64,000 bases of DNA, taken from Thalassia testudinum (taxonomy: Eukaryota; Streptophyta; Magnoliopsida; Alismatales; Hydrocharitaceae). Both the position numbers and the translations under genes were made by a program. The stretch spans positions 65,660,501 through 65,724,500 of the forward strand of contig JAZHRO010000003.1 of assembly GCA_037157565.1 (NCBI GenBank), read 5' to 3'. The notes beneath the pieces were generated by a model that was not told the DNA's origin, ran no database searches, and saw nothing but the letters and a program-made list of their open reading frames with translations. This document shows positions 43,684 through 55,345 of this stretch, in pieces; within the stretch, counting starts at the first letter, position 1; each line of letters begins with the position of its first letter.

Positions 43684-45097
43684 ATACCCCACCCTCTCAT
43701 TATAAGCAATTAAGCTAGTGCTTAGAGTGTAAAGCCCAAATAGACCTAATCCTGGCTCCCCAAAACATGATTAGGTTAGATCATCCCTTGAATTACTTGG
43801 CTGGCAAGAAGGATGGGACCCTTTAGGATGCCCCGCATGGTACGACACCACTAAGGGTTAACACAGTTGTCACCAGTGTGTCCAAGTAGACAAGGCCATG
43901 ACCTTAGCTCAATCTAATTTCATGTCACCAAGAAAATTAGTCATGCTTAGGGCACGTCTACTTAATTTTAGGCTTAGGCTTGAGGTACTTTTGGAATATG
44001 ATGGGAGTCAAGGGGGTGTTGCCCCTAGAATTGATTTCAAAAGTGTGAAGTGCACAGGCAAGGGGTTCGCAAGCAACTTTTTTATGATGAAGTGAATTTT
44101 AAGGTCCAATTGCTTGTATTAGTGACTTTTAGGGTTCACTTGAGTAAATATCTTCGAGAAATGGTTCTGATGAGGCACACAAGAGGTTTTGCAAGTCCCA
44201 ATTATTTGGTAGATTTCCTTTAATTATGGAAATGCAAGTGTACCCTACCTTAGTGTGAAACCCTAAGAGCAAATAGTTGCTAGATGATCTTTCTAAGTTC
44301 AAAATCAGAAAAGTGGTGTGACCCAGATAATGCAATCAATTGATCGTATTGCAACACTAACTAGGCACTCAGAAAATATTTTTTCAAGAATTTTAATACA
44401 CATTTTCTATTTTTTTTAAATTTAAAGTGTACTGTGGGTTCTGTAGTCTATTTTGACCCCTAGTTGGTGATTGAATAGTAAGTGCAATCAAACATGCATA
44501 AAATATTTTTTTCAGATTTTTCCTAAATTCTTAATTTTCACAGGAATTTAGTGCCTTAAATTTAAAGTAATAGGAGTTACAAAAAAGTTCCTATGAGATG
44601 TTAAACTTTGAGAAATTAGGAACAATAATAGATTTGTTAATATCACTCAAATTGCACAAAATTTGGATCACTCAGAAATTAGGAACAATAATAGTTCAAT
44701 TCGAGAATTTTTAAAATTTTTTATATCACTCAGAATTGCACAAAATTTGGATATGTTATTTTTTGACTTCGAAACCCATTTCGAGTAAAATGTTTAGAGT
44801 TTTTAGATGTGAGAATTTTTTAGAATTAAATTTTTAAGATGAGAGTTTGTTTCAGCTCAAAAATATAGGAGGTGGTTATGTTGATTCCCACCAACAAGAT
44901 TTTTTTTAATTTCTTTTTTCAAAATGAAATCTAACCCAGTCCAAGATACGAGTACTTACCTAAGATTCAAAACGTGCAAATTTTCTGTTGTTGCATTTCA
45001 TCTCAGATTTCTGCGCTTCCTATACACATGAAATCAATGAAAATAAAGTAGGTTAGAAATCTCAAATAAGACTAGGAAGAAAGATAAAAAAATTTCC

Positions 45098-45121
45098 GTT
45101 GCCTCCCTGGCAATAGCACCA
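45098..45121 (-). other. E1 primer binding site
   Basis: On the minus strand TGGTGCTATTGCCAGGGAGG, an aspartate-tRNA-type site, three bases after the LTR end at 45125. Confidence 0.82.
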
Positions 45122-45124
45122 ACT

Positions 45125-46692
45125 TGTTCGACCATGAAACATGTTAAAAGATTTTGTATCGTTGTAGTGCGAATCATGATGAAACAAATAACATTTATAG
45201 AGTTTCAGTGAGTACCAAGTCATTCACAGGGAGGCAAAAGATGATTCTCAAAAGCTTTTTGTACTAACTACTAATGCGAAATAAAAATTAGATATCCAGA
45301 GAATCAAAATTTTATTACTACTTGTAAACAGTTTTCAAACTAAGAATAACTATGCTGAGTAGAGAGAGAGAGCAGATGAAGGACAACGCTGCTTGTGGGA
45401 TGCATGTGCGAAGTGCGGCAGCACTTTAGATCCAGAGTGCCAGGAGGAAGACCAAAGAGAAGTTGTAGAGAGAGAGGTTGGAGATCTATCTTGTGGGAGT
45501 TGCCTCTCAATTGGAGGACCCTGGGGCTCTTTTTATAGCTTTAATGAGGAGAAAAATAGGCATTTAAGCCCTCAAAATCATGCAACAACCTTGTCTTGAT
45601 CAGATCTGTCGATCGGGAGACCAACGGATTAGATCGCACCTCAGAATCACCTTCCATGCACCTTTAACACTCAGATTCAATCTTCTGCTGACACGTGGTG
45701 GCCTCTGAGTTGTCAGATCCTGATCACATGCTCCTTGCATTTGCCTCGCACCTCTTATGCATGCCTTTGAGTTCAAACCGTGCGCGCTCGATCATCTTCT
45801 ATTTCAACCGTCCGATCTCTCGATTAGATGGCTTAAAGTGTTGCACCACCTCCTTTATGAATGCACGTACAATGACACGTTAGCTTCGAGCATTAGAGAG
45901 TGTGTGATCCACACCGCCTCATCTTGCACACCTGGGCGTGCCATGCGGTCGCATCTACACCGTTCATCTTCATCTGACGGCCCAATTGCACTCAAACGCT
46001 ACCGCCTCTTTGATTTCGTGTGAAGCATGGGTCGATTGCATGCCAGCTGCTCTCAAGTGAGCATGCTCTCGGCTATGCTATGCGCATGAATTTTTGTGTT
46101 TCCTTATCGCTGCTCGATTGCTCTCGGTCATTGGATGGAGATCCAACGGTTGAGCATGACCATCCTTTGATGAGGTGTGGCTGTGGCAGCGACGTGGCCG
46201 CATCATGGCCATTGGATGGCAATCCAACGGCCCACAACGTGTAAGGAAACTTCTTCAGAGAATGGGGCGGAAACCTTGGGTAGCTATGATGGTGCCATGT
46301 GGCAACATCATGATCATCCATCTTCTCTTTTCTGTAAATCATGCTGTAGGTCTCCAATCGAGATGATTTTTGTGTCGTTGGACTGCGATCGTTGATTCGG
46401 ATCAATCCATGTGGTCAAATTTGGCATATGAGGTCCAGATTTCTGCCATCTTGCTCCTCGGCCTCCGTTCTTCTATGGGCTGTATGTGATGCTACGAATA
46501 TCTAATTGAGATGATTTCAGAAGCACTGGGCTCCCATTGTCATCTTGATCAGATCTGTATGGTATGATCTGTCATCTGTGGCCTCGAATCATCTGCAATC
46601 AATATCATCTCTCTTTTAGAGCATAAAATAGTAGTATTATCTAAAAATCTACCTAACTAACTACTGTGCAAATTATGATGCTTATGCATGCA
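45125..46692 (-). repeat. E1 5' LTR, outer end approximate
   Basis: On the minus strand it ends GGTCGAACA, next to the primer site. A minus-strand TATA box (CTATAAAAAG) is at 45529-45538. Two palindromes of CATTGGAT...ATCCAACGG type lie near 46130 and 46200. The partner LTR is outside the window, so the outer end is uncertain: a TG start at about 46692 is plausible, but it could lie up to about 46830. Confidence 0.7.
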
Positions 46693-47791
46693 TTGTTCCT
46701 AAGTTATGCTAAAATCTAACTTAATTTAGGTAGATTAGGTTGTATGATTATTGTGCAATTAGTAACCATATTGAAAACTTGTTTGGTGACATTCTTAATG
46801 TAACAAAAATTCAAAAAATAAAAAAATCAACTGCTTGGTTGCTTTGGGTGTTTTGATTGATTGTGTTAGTTCTCTTATAATTGAATGGACTTGAGGAAAG
46901 CGACAATGGCCATGGATTACACTTACCCTAATCAACCAAATCTAAGGCAAGAATACTTCTTATATTTTGTGAATGATCCTACTCCCCAAAATTTTCTATC
47001 TTTTGATGAGCATCGTGATAACTCTCCATGGGATCAAATATCACCTCACTCTAGGAGATCAGATTTGATGTTCTCCATAAAGAATGATTATAGCTTAGGA
47101 GCAAGATTCTCCACACCAGAGATCTTACATAGAATGGAAACACTCAACTTGCCCTAAGCTTGTAATTCAACATATTGAGGTTGGACAACTACTCCTAAGT
47201 TTAGTGAAAGCTCTTATGATTACCCTTATGAGCTTAGTAGAAGTCCTCTCCCCTATGATGTTAACTTGCAAGAATGTTATGATGATCCACATGGTTTTTT
47301 AGACATTCTTCATAGGGTTAGTCATACATTGGACTCAATGAACTATAGCTTATTACTAGATGATGAATCCTCGTAACCCAATGATGGGTACAAGTTTCCA
47401 CTTGATCTGTATTAAAGTCAGATGAAGGGGAAAATGCTACCATCAGAAGAATTAGACCCTAACAAATGCATAATTCATGCATGTAGCATATTTGATTTTG
47501 TTGGTTCTCATACATAGCACATTCATGCATATTTGCATACTTGCACTGATGAAGTGAATACATATTTGATCTTAATAAATGTTTTCTTGTGTAAGATTAA
47601 CTTAGCTTGAGCAAGAGAAAGAGTTTGAGCTTAATGTAGAATGAGAGAGGCATCTTTTAAGATACAAGGAGATGGCTCGCAACCTAAAATAACCATAGCC
47701 CATTAAACCCAAACTCACACCAAATTGTCCCATGAGACACCCCCAACCTTCTCCTAAAATTTCACTTAAGATATTTACCACATCGTCATCC
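46693..47791. other. Unassigned sequence between E1 and E4
   Basis: This is the flank into which E1 inserted, ending at the E4 LTR truncation point. It shows no similarity that I can see to the other elements in the window. It holds one decayed frame (46885-47415). Confidence 0.5.
46885..47415 (+). pseudogene. Unrecognised frame, 177 codons with three stops
   Basis: From ATG 46885 the frame reads 90 codons to the stop at 47157, then continues in the same frame past a second early stop near 47178 and a third near 47374 to the TAA at 47413-47415. The composition looks protein-like rather than random: rich in Pro, Asp, Tyr and Ser, with DYTYPNQPNLRQEYFLYF, FDEHRDNSPWDQISPHSRR, DYPYELSRSPLPYDVN and LQECYDDPHGFLDILHRV. 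No known domain, signal peptide or membrane segment is evident. It may be a Gag-proximal frame of another retroelement or a captured gene piece. I do not assign a function. Confidence 0.4.
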
Positions 47792-48382
47792 TAGTCACCG
47801 GCTTGTTTCTCACTTAGCCGGTGGCACAGCACTCTCTCTCCTCGCCCCCTACCCACTCCAGCTGGTCGTCCGCTTCTGCGTTTGCACCCACGCCAGCTCC
47901 CGCCCGCAGTGCTATGCGCTGCGCTGCACTCCCACACCCGCCTGCGCACGAAGACAGCGTGCGCGTTCCCTCCCGCGCCTGCGTGAAGCCCTTGTGCGCC
48001 TGCACATGCCTTGCCCGCCAGACGTCGCCTGCTCCCACCAGACGACTTAACTCCTCCCTCTCTCTCACACTCACTCGTCAGTGCGTGCACACACAAACTC
48101 ACTTGTGCACACTCACGTGTACTCTCTCACACACACATGTACACACACACACACCCTTATAAACTCACACCTACACGTATATATATTTATAAATCCACTC
48201 ACGTATATACATAAATATATATCTACATATATATATATATACATATATACATATAAATCTATATATATCTATATACATAGATACTTATACAAATACATCT
48301 ATATACATATATACATATAAATATCTATACACATATGTTACTATATATATATCTATATAGTTATAAATATATACTTATAAAT

Positions 48383-48413
<31 letters not shown>

Positions 48414-49275
48414 CACACACACACAACTACATATATACCTATATAGTTATAACCCTATCTATATACATATATATATATATTTACATACACATCACCTACC
48501 TGTATCCATACACCCTTGCACTAGTTACTCCACCACGCATTATATCGCGGGAATATCTGCACCAGTTGCTTATATTCCCTGATACCCGTGTAAAGCAAGC
48601 GCCTAAGCACACACTCCCACACATTCGTCCTACACTCTACGCGGCACTTCGTCTTACTAGTTGCGTCTTACTAGACGTGGACCAACTCGACACTGTGCTA
48701 CACTCCATTTCCACTTCCACCTCCACCCCTATATATATAATAAATACATATCTATATATATAGAGACTGTATTTATTATATTAAGCTAAGTATTCCTTTC
48801 TCTACAAGTAATCTACCTTATTTTTTTATTTCTCTTTTGTTCCCTGCATTTAAAAAGATAAGAAAAATGAGTAAAAGAGAAAAGATAATCCTTGTCTTAC
48901 AGGTACTCTACCTTGCGAATAGCAGGACTAGTTTTTTTGGAAACCCTAAGTTGGCTCAAAGCCAAGAACTTGATTTTGAGGGTGTGCCTCAAGGACAATA
49001 TTATCAACACAAAAAAATCTTAAATAGAAAAAAAAAACCAAAAACATAATAAATGCACGGAAGAGATACGTTTTAGGAAAGGCATAGAAACTTATTCACC
49101 TTTAATTCCCGCCTCCCTGAGATCGACCCTGGGCCTAAAAGTGACCAAGATAAAATTAAGTAGGCTAGGTTAAAAGAAATTTTGTGAAAGATGGTTAGAC
49201 TCGATTTAGGTTAACCACTATACTCACTTCAACGATAATTTCACCATATTAACACAACCTATTCGAGATCTACCA
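47792..49275 (+). repeat. E4 5' LTR, truncated
   Basis: Begins at a hairpin (CACCGGCT, 12-base loop, AGCCGGTG, 47796-47823) and matches 58862-60409. Includes a CA/TA-rich stretch (48060-48520), a C-rich block before it, and the 3' end CGAGATCTACCA. Confidence 0.88.
48060..48520. repeat. CA- and TA-rich simple sequence in the E4 5' LTR
   Basis: Runs of CACA, TATA and TATACA in mixed phases; also present in the 3' LTR at about 59165-59640 with different lengths. Frames through it are chance products of the repeat. Confidence 0.9.
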
Positions 49276-49284
49276 CTCTTTTTC

Positions 49285-49304
49285 TGGCGATGTTGCTGGG
49301 GAGG
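49285..49304 (+). other. E4 primer binding site
   Basis: TGGCGATGTTGCTGGGGAGG is the closest match in the window to an aspartate-tRNA primer site. It lies about nine bases after the LTR end. Confidence 0.85.
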
Positions 49305-50776
49305 TGAGCATTGAGGTAAGTTTCTACTCCATTCCTTTGATTTTCTCTTCTCACGCCCTTCTCTTCACAGGTGATTTTGTTTGCTGGTGTGCAGGTAAAC
49401 CAGTTGCAAGGAGGAGGCAAGCAGAGGAAGTCGGAGATGTGGGAAGATCCAAGGTGGGAACGAGAGCGTGAAGTCGCCGGCGCCGCACTGGAGCTTTGCC
49501 CACATTGCTGAAAAGGTAGGTCTCTCCCTCTATTAGCAACTTAGGTTAACTTGTCACCTAGATAAAAAAATCCTAAAAACATTTCTTGGGATTTCTTGGG
49601 GCAAGTGGATTAAAAATCACTTGCTTGATTGTCTCTATCACCCCCACCGCCCTAGGATTTCCCGCCAAACTTCGCATAGCGAAGATCCAAGAATCTTGAT
49701 TCTTGAATCTTTCATCGTGTGAAGTATTCTTTGAGGCAAGATTAAATAGATTGATTGCCATCCCTCCTTGCCTCATTTATCCACAATTCGGGATCACATT
49801 TTTTTGGTGGGGAGACTTTGAATTGAGTTGATTCCAACCCCACCACAACCTTTCACTTGCCTAAGATTTGATCCTGAATATTTCAACCCCAAAATTTTAA
49901 TTTTCTTTACATTATCTTGTGGTTGAGCCTTATGTGTGGAACATCATTTTAGTGATTGGGAGCACTTGAATTGAAGTGCTTTGGCTCCCTTTCACACTAA
50001 CCTAAAATTGACTTATGCATCCACACATAGAAATTTCCACCTAGGGAAGCCCAGTGCATTTTTAGCATGCATTAACCAACTCACATTGAAGAAGGGTTTG
50101 TTCGGCATAGAAGAACTTGTATTTTCTCAAAACCCAGAGATTGGTTGAATTGGTAACTCAGCGAAATCTTAAAATCCATACTACTTAAGGCTGAAATTCT
50201 AAAAACCATTCACCAGCTAAAACTTCAATTCGGGGAGATTTCCCCGTTGCATACTTGGTTTACACACTTTCTAAAATCAACGCACTTGGGCATTACCCGT
50301 ATATAACGCCCTTCACATTCCTGGAGCACTTGATCCTAAGCTTCTAATTAAAACTGGTAGCAACTTGACCCTTATTAAGGATTGGAGGTCTAACTGCCCG
50401 CATGTAGTGCCTACGTGCTATTGCGGGTTCCCGCGTGATATTGGGTGTCTGAGACTGGGGCAAACAGCCTTTCAATCTGGCCCGGTGGTTCCACGGTGCT
50501 TGCATTTGGTTCCGTAGGTTGTGATAGTAGGTAACTTAGATCTTTAGGTCTAAGGTCACATTGTAGAGGTTAGGACTTTGATTGCCTTGATTTGTCATCA
50601 AATATACCTTTGTGGCGTCGTTTCTCTCATCCCCTTTTTCCCTTCTTATCTCCCCAATTCTTCCTGCGGTAGTGCATGTTTGGGAGGAGGTCACAAAACC
50701 CTGAATTATTTGAATTGTCTGATTATTCTAGAAGAAAAGAAACTGAATCGTCATCCTCCTCCACAAACATTGCTGC
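49305..50776 (+). other. E4 5' leader, no gene seen
   Basis: Non-coding interval with chance short frames on both strands. It leads into the gag ATG at 50777. Confidence 0.6.
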
Positions 50777-52835
50777 ATGCCCACCCCAAATCCTGAGGGA
50801 GGAAATCGCCCCCCTCAAATCCCACCAGGCGGTGGAGCCATGCACCCCATAACCCACCTCCAAGCCTAAATGGAAATGTATAATGAACAGATTGAAGCCA
50901 TTAGGGAAACCTTGGAGGAAATGCAGAACCCTCCCGAATGAGAGGGGCCTAGGTCTCTTAGCTCTTATCAAAATCCTGCTGCTACATTGGCTATAGGACA
51001 AATTCGGGTCCCCATGGGCGGGGACGATTTTGAACTAAAACCCAATGTAATTGGCCTAATTAACTTTCACTTCCATGGTCTTGCAAGTGAAGATCCTTTT
51101 CTCCATTTGGAAGACCTAGCCCGATTGGTTGAAATGGTTAAACCAAGAAACATCGGGTTATCAATTGTCCTCATGAAAATGTTCCCGTTTTCGTTGTGGG
51201 ATAAAACGTCGCAATTGTTACACACCCTTGGGAGAACCATCCATTCTTGGGAAGAGATGCGAACAACATTTCTCAAGAAATTCTTCCCAATCGGGCGAAC
51301 CAATGCGCTTCATCGTGCTATAACTTCCTTTACGCAATAAAACGGCGAACAGTTTCATGAGGCTTGGGAGAGGTATAATGACCTCCTTAGGAAGTGTCCG
51401 CACCACGGTCCGCCTAAGTGGCATATAGCCCAAATTTTCTATTATGGGCTAAATGAGACTTTGAAGCAGATTGTAGACGCTTTCTGCGGAGGGAATTTCA
51501 TGAATAAAGACGACAATGGAGCATTCGAATTATTTGAAAACATGAGCAAAAACTCAATGAACAATGCCTCCATTATCGCCTTTAATCGTACCAGCCTGCC
51601 CCGTAATGTTCATGAAGTTGACACGGGACCCTCCCATTCATCCACAGATCTTAGCCTTATCGCACAAAAATTGGATGAAGTCTCCATCGTGCACAAGAAG
51701 CTAGACGAGCTTCTAGCCAATCTCGCCTGTTCTATGGCAAACACCTCTACCTCACTGCTCCGTCACAATCCTAATCCTTCCAACGCCAGGCTTATCTCCA
51801 AAAACCCCGTGAGATCTTCCTTACCGAGCGTCGTGTTGAGCGATTCGGTAAGTCATGTGGATCTGGCTTCGGCAAGCCAGTATTTTGACACGGAGGACCA
51901 GGCCTCCGTGTGCTTAGATGCATATTTACATGCGAACTCATCTTCTAGCTTAGAAGATGCTTGCACCCTGGGGAACAAACCGTTCTCTGCTACTTATAAC
52001 CCAGGGTGGCGAAATCATCCGAACTTCGCATGGTCCAGCAACCCGCAGTGCCCAAACCTCGCTGGTGGGCCAATGCGACCGTCCACACCCGTCATCCCAA
52101 GGGCCCAGTCTAATCCTAGGGCGAATCCACCATCGGGTCCTTGCATACCGTAAACAGAACATGCATCGAGCCCTCTTCATAAACTGATGCGAATGATGAT
52201 AGAAATGTCTAAGTGCCATGAAGAGAACATGACCTTTCTTCAGCACCAATTGGCGCAGTAGAATGCTGAGATCAATCAACTACGTATGGCGACTTGATCT
52301 CAGGGCACTCTTCCAGCCCAACCTGTTCCCAACCCGTGAAATTTCGTACCCCGTGGTCCTCAACCACAGGTACAACCTTCTTAGGGGCAGGTTCATCAGA
52401 TTCTGCAAGCACCAAGCATTCCTCTGGGATTCCAGGTTAATCCCACTGCAGCACCTCACCCTTATGTCCCTATTGCGAACCCTCCTCCGCCTTATGATCC
52501 CACTGGACCTGCAACATCCAATGCGATTACTACGAGGGGCGGTAAGCAAACTATCAATCCGCCTCGACCTGACCCTGGCCCATCTTTTTCATCGCCCTCT
52601 CATTTGGGATGTGCATCGCATTCTTGTAAGGACGATACACCTAAACTAGTGCCAAAATTAGTCCCATTCCCTGAGGCTCTACTGAGGGAGCCAAAAGGCA
52701 AGAGAAAGGATACGCAGGCCTTTGATAACCTACATAATTTATTCAGGGATGTTGAAATCAAGGTACCCCTGTTAGCGGCTATCGACTACATACCTATTGT
52801 CGCTCGATTTTTCAAAGACTACACTGCACCCAGGT
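50777..52835 (+). pseudogene. E4 gag, one frame with few stops
   Basis: Start taken at ATG 50777 (MPTPNPEGGNRPPQ), which is in phase with everything downstream to RT. Blocks: IRVPMGGDDFELKPNVIGLI, HFHGLASEDPFLHLEDL, MFPFSLWDKTSQLLHTLGR, FFPIGRTNALHRAI, CPHHGPPKWHIAQIFYYGL, GGNFMNKDDNGAFELFENMS and YNPGWRNHPNFAWSSN. The ITTRGGKQ box (usually TLRSG) lies near 52530. Stops at about 50867, 50939, 51338, 52151, 52259, 52295 and 52337 break the frame, with no frameshift. It ends with the LLAAIDYIPIVARFFKDY block that precedes protease. No zinc knuckle is seen. It is one of the better-preserved gags here. Confidence 0.88.
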
Positions 52836-53509
52836 GACAGTCAAAGAAAACAAAGAATCTGGTGGTTCTCTCGCCTCATGCGAGTTGTGCTATACTGTCA
52901 AATCTACCATCGAAGCAGAAAGATTTGGGCACACCGCTTATTTCTTGTAGCATCCAAGGTTACAATTTTAACCGTGCTTTGCTTGATCTTGGATCTTCCA
53001 TCAATCTTATACCAACCATCATGCTCGAGAAATTTGCCTTAGGAAATCTGAAACCTACCCCAGTCACGTTATAGTTGGCAGATCGTTCTGTCAAAATACC
53101 AAAGGGTGTGGTGGAAGACGTGGTTAGGGTCAACAATCTCTGTTTTCCTGTTGACTTTCTTATTTTGGATATGGAAGTTCCTAGCTTACTTTCTGATTGT
53201 CCTATCATCCTTGGTCGACCTTTCTTGGCCACAGCTCGCACCCATATCGACTGTGAGTCAGGCTGTATTGAGATTAACATTGGATCTGAGAAGCTCAAGC
53301 TTAACATCTTCAAGGCAGCCAAGAACATTGATTGCGATTGCATCGAGGATGACACATTTGACGAGGACATGGCCGTCAGCGTGTGTATCGGACTAATAGG
53401 GACCTATTATGACTGTTGTGGATTGCCTTTAAACACAAACGATTGCCTGACCGACACATATTGTGACTTTCCCCCATCCCTCCCTTTTCCCGTACCTTCT
53501 CCTAACTAG
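52836..53509 (+). pseudogene. E4 pol: aspartic protease
   Basis: Entry block VLSPHASCAILSNLP, then DLGTPLISCSIQGYNFNRALLDLGSSINLIPT with the DLGS active site, a stop at 53072, LADRSVKIPKGVVEDVV and IILGRPFLATARTHIDC. The final part is acidic and Cys-rich (VCIGLIGTYYDCCGLPL), then Pro-rich to the stop at 53507. In phase with gag and RT. Confidence 0.86.
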
Positions 53510-54996
53510 ACTTCTGACGAGGTTTTCTCCGCTTCCCATACCTCATGGTCTGAGTCATATTCGTGCTACTCACCGCCGATCCACACTCTTGAAGACCGGA
53601 TTGCCCTTTCTTTCCTGCCAAATCAGGTAGAATTGCAACTCCACACTGGGACATTGAGCCTAAATGCTACTCACTGGGGATATCCCTTTTTGGATCCATC
53701 AATCCAAGATGCCCCTCTTCTTGGCTAATCTGAGGGCCAACTTCTTCCTCCTGCTTTGTTACCTTCTGATCCGCTTGGGACACTCTCATCCCAAGAAATG
53801 TCAGATCTTTCACCATCCTCTCCTGAGCTGAAAGAGCTGCCTAATACGCTTAAGTATGTTTTCTTGGGACCAAAGGAAACGCTCCTCATAATCATTAGTT
53901 CAAAATTGACCAGGGAGCAAGAGTGCAAACTAACCAAGGTCCTTATGGAACACAAGGCAGCCATTGGATGGTCCTTATCAGACTTAATCGGTTTTAGCCC
54001 CTCCTACTGCACTCACCATATGTATACGGAGGAGGAGGCTCGACCTTCTCGCGAGATGCAGCGACGTCTCAACCCTAACATGCGGGAGGTCATTAAAAAG
54101 GAAATTATTAAGTGGCTGGATGTGGGTATAATCTACCCGATCAGCGCTAGCCCCTGGGTGATCCCGATTCATGTCGTGCTCAAAAAGGCGGGACTCACCA
54201 TCCATGTCAATGACAAGGGCGAATCAATCCCTACATGCACTCCTACATCTTGGAGAGTGTGTGTAGATTATAGGAAACTGAATGCTGCAATGAAGAAAGA
54301 TCACTTTTCGCTACCTTTTATTGACCAAATCCTGGAGCGGTTAGCAGGAAATAAAATTTTCTGTTTCCTGGATGGATTCTCTGGATATAACCAGGTGGCA
54401 ATTGACCCCAAGGACCAAGAGAAAACTACCTTTACCTGCCCCTTCGGCACCTTTGCATTTAGAAGGATGCCGTTCAAACTTTGTAACGTGTCAGCAACTT
54501 TCCAGAGATGTATGCTGGCGATATTCCATGACATGGTGGGTGACTTTCTTGAGATTTTCATGGATGACTTTTCGATCTTTGGACCCTCTTTTGATGACTG
54601 TCTTGCCAACCTAACCCGTATCCTTCGCAGATGTATTGATGTGAACCTCGTGCTTTCATAGGAAAAAAATCATTTTATGGTACACGAGGGAATTATTCTC
54701 GGGCATATCATCTCCGATAGGGGTATCGAGGTTGACAGAGCTAAGCTTGATGTAATTGCTGATTTACTTGTGCCTGGCTCTGTCAAACAAATCCTCTCCT
54801 TCTTGGGTCACGTCGGTTTCTATAGGAGATTCATGAAAGACTTCTCCAAGATTTCTTGACCTTTAACTCATCTCCTATCGACCGATGTACCCTTTGATAT
54901 GGGCCCCGACTGCATGCGAGCATTCACATAGCTATGTGATGCTGTCACCAAGGCCCCGTTCTCCTGCCACCTGATTGGTGCCTCGACTTTGAACTC
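53510..54996 (+). pseudogene. E4 pol: reverse transcriptase
   Basis: From 53756 open for about 300 codons. LKELPNTLKYVFLGPKET, HHMYTEEEARPSREMQRRLN, VDYRKLNAAMKKDHFSLPF, FCFLDGFSGYNQVAI, MPFKLCNVSATFQRCM (the usual GLCNAPA reads KLCNVSA) and IFMDDFSIFGPS near 54560. A stop at 54659 replaces the Trp of the LSWEK block (TGG to TAG). A second stop near 54857 replaces Arg (CGA to TGA). A frameshift near 54960 leads into RNase H. Confidence 0.88.
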
Positions 54997-55345
54997 ATGT
55001 GTGACGCTTCCGACCTTGTAGTCAGAGCCATCCTGGGACAAAGTCGTGATAGACACCCCTTTGTGGTGTACTACGCTAATAAGACGTTGGACGAGGCCCA
55101 GCGTAATTATACAACCACTGAGAAAGAACTTCTGGCGGTCGTCTTTGGGCTGGAGAAATTCCGCTCTTACCTTCTGGGCTCGCATGTTATTATATTCACT
55201 GACCACGTGCCCATTCATCATCTCATGCACAAGAAGGATGCAAAGCCTAGATTGATTCGTTGGATCCTTCTGCTCCAAGAATTTGACATTGAGATCCGCG
55301 GTAAGGCCGGAGCCCAGAATGTTGTTGCTGATCATCTCTCGAGAT
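54997..55345 (+). pseudogene. E4 pol: RNase H, catalytic residues all present
   Basis: Open with the integrase N-terminal region as one 376-codon frame (54997-56127). [52 protein letters not shown] and [13 protein letters not shown] are present, so the Asp and Glu positions match the family form. This is the only RNase H here without an obvious lost acidic residue or internal break. Confidence 0.87.

Larger units (their letters stand above)
43684..46692 (-). mobile_element. E1, right part: 5' leader, PBS and 5' LTR
   Basis: Continues E1 beyond E2 on the minus strand. Leader at 43689-45097 with no supported gene, then primer site and 5' LTR. The join with the left part is supported by the ATACC duplication. 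Confidence 0.82.

Noticed and set aside
48081..48763. Frames of Thr/His/Ile/Tyr repeats, also near 59202 and 59608
   Set aside because: Direct translation of CA/TA simple sequence in the E4 LTRs.
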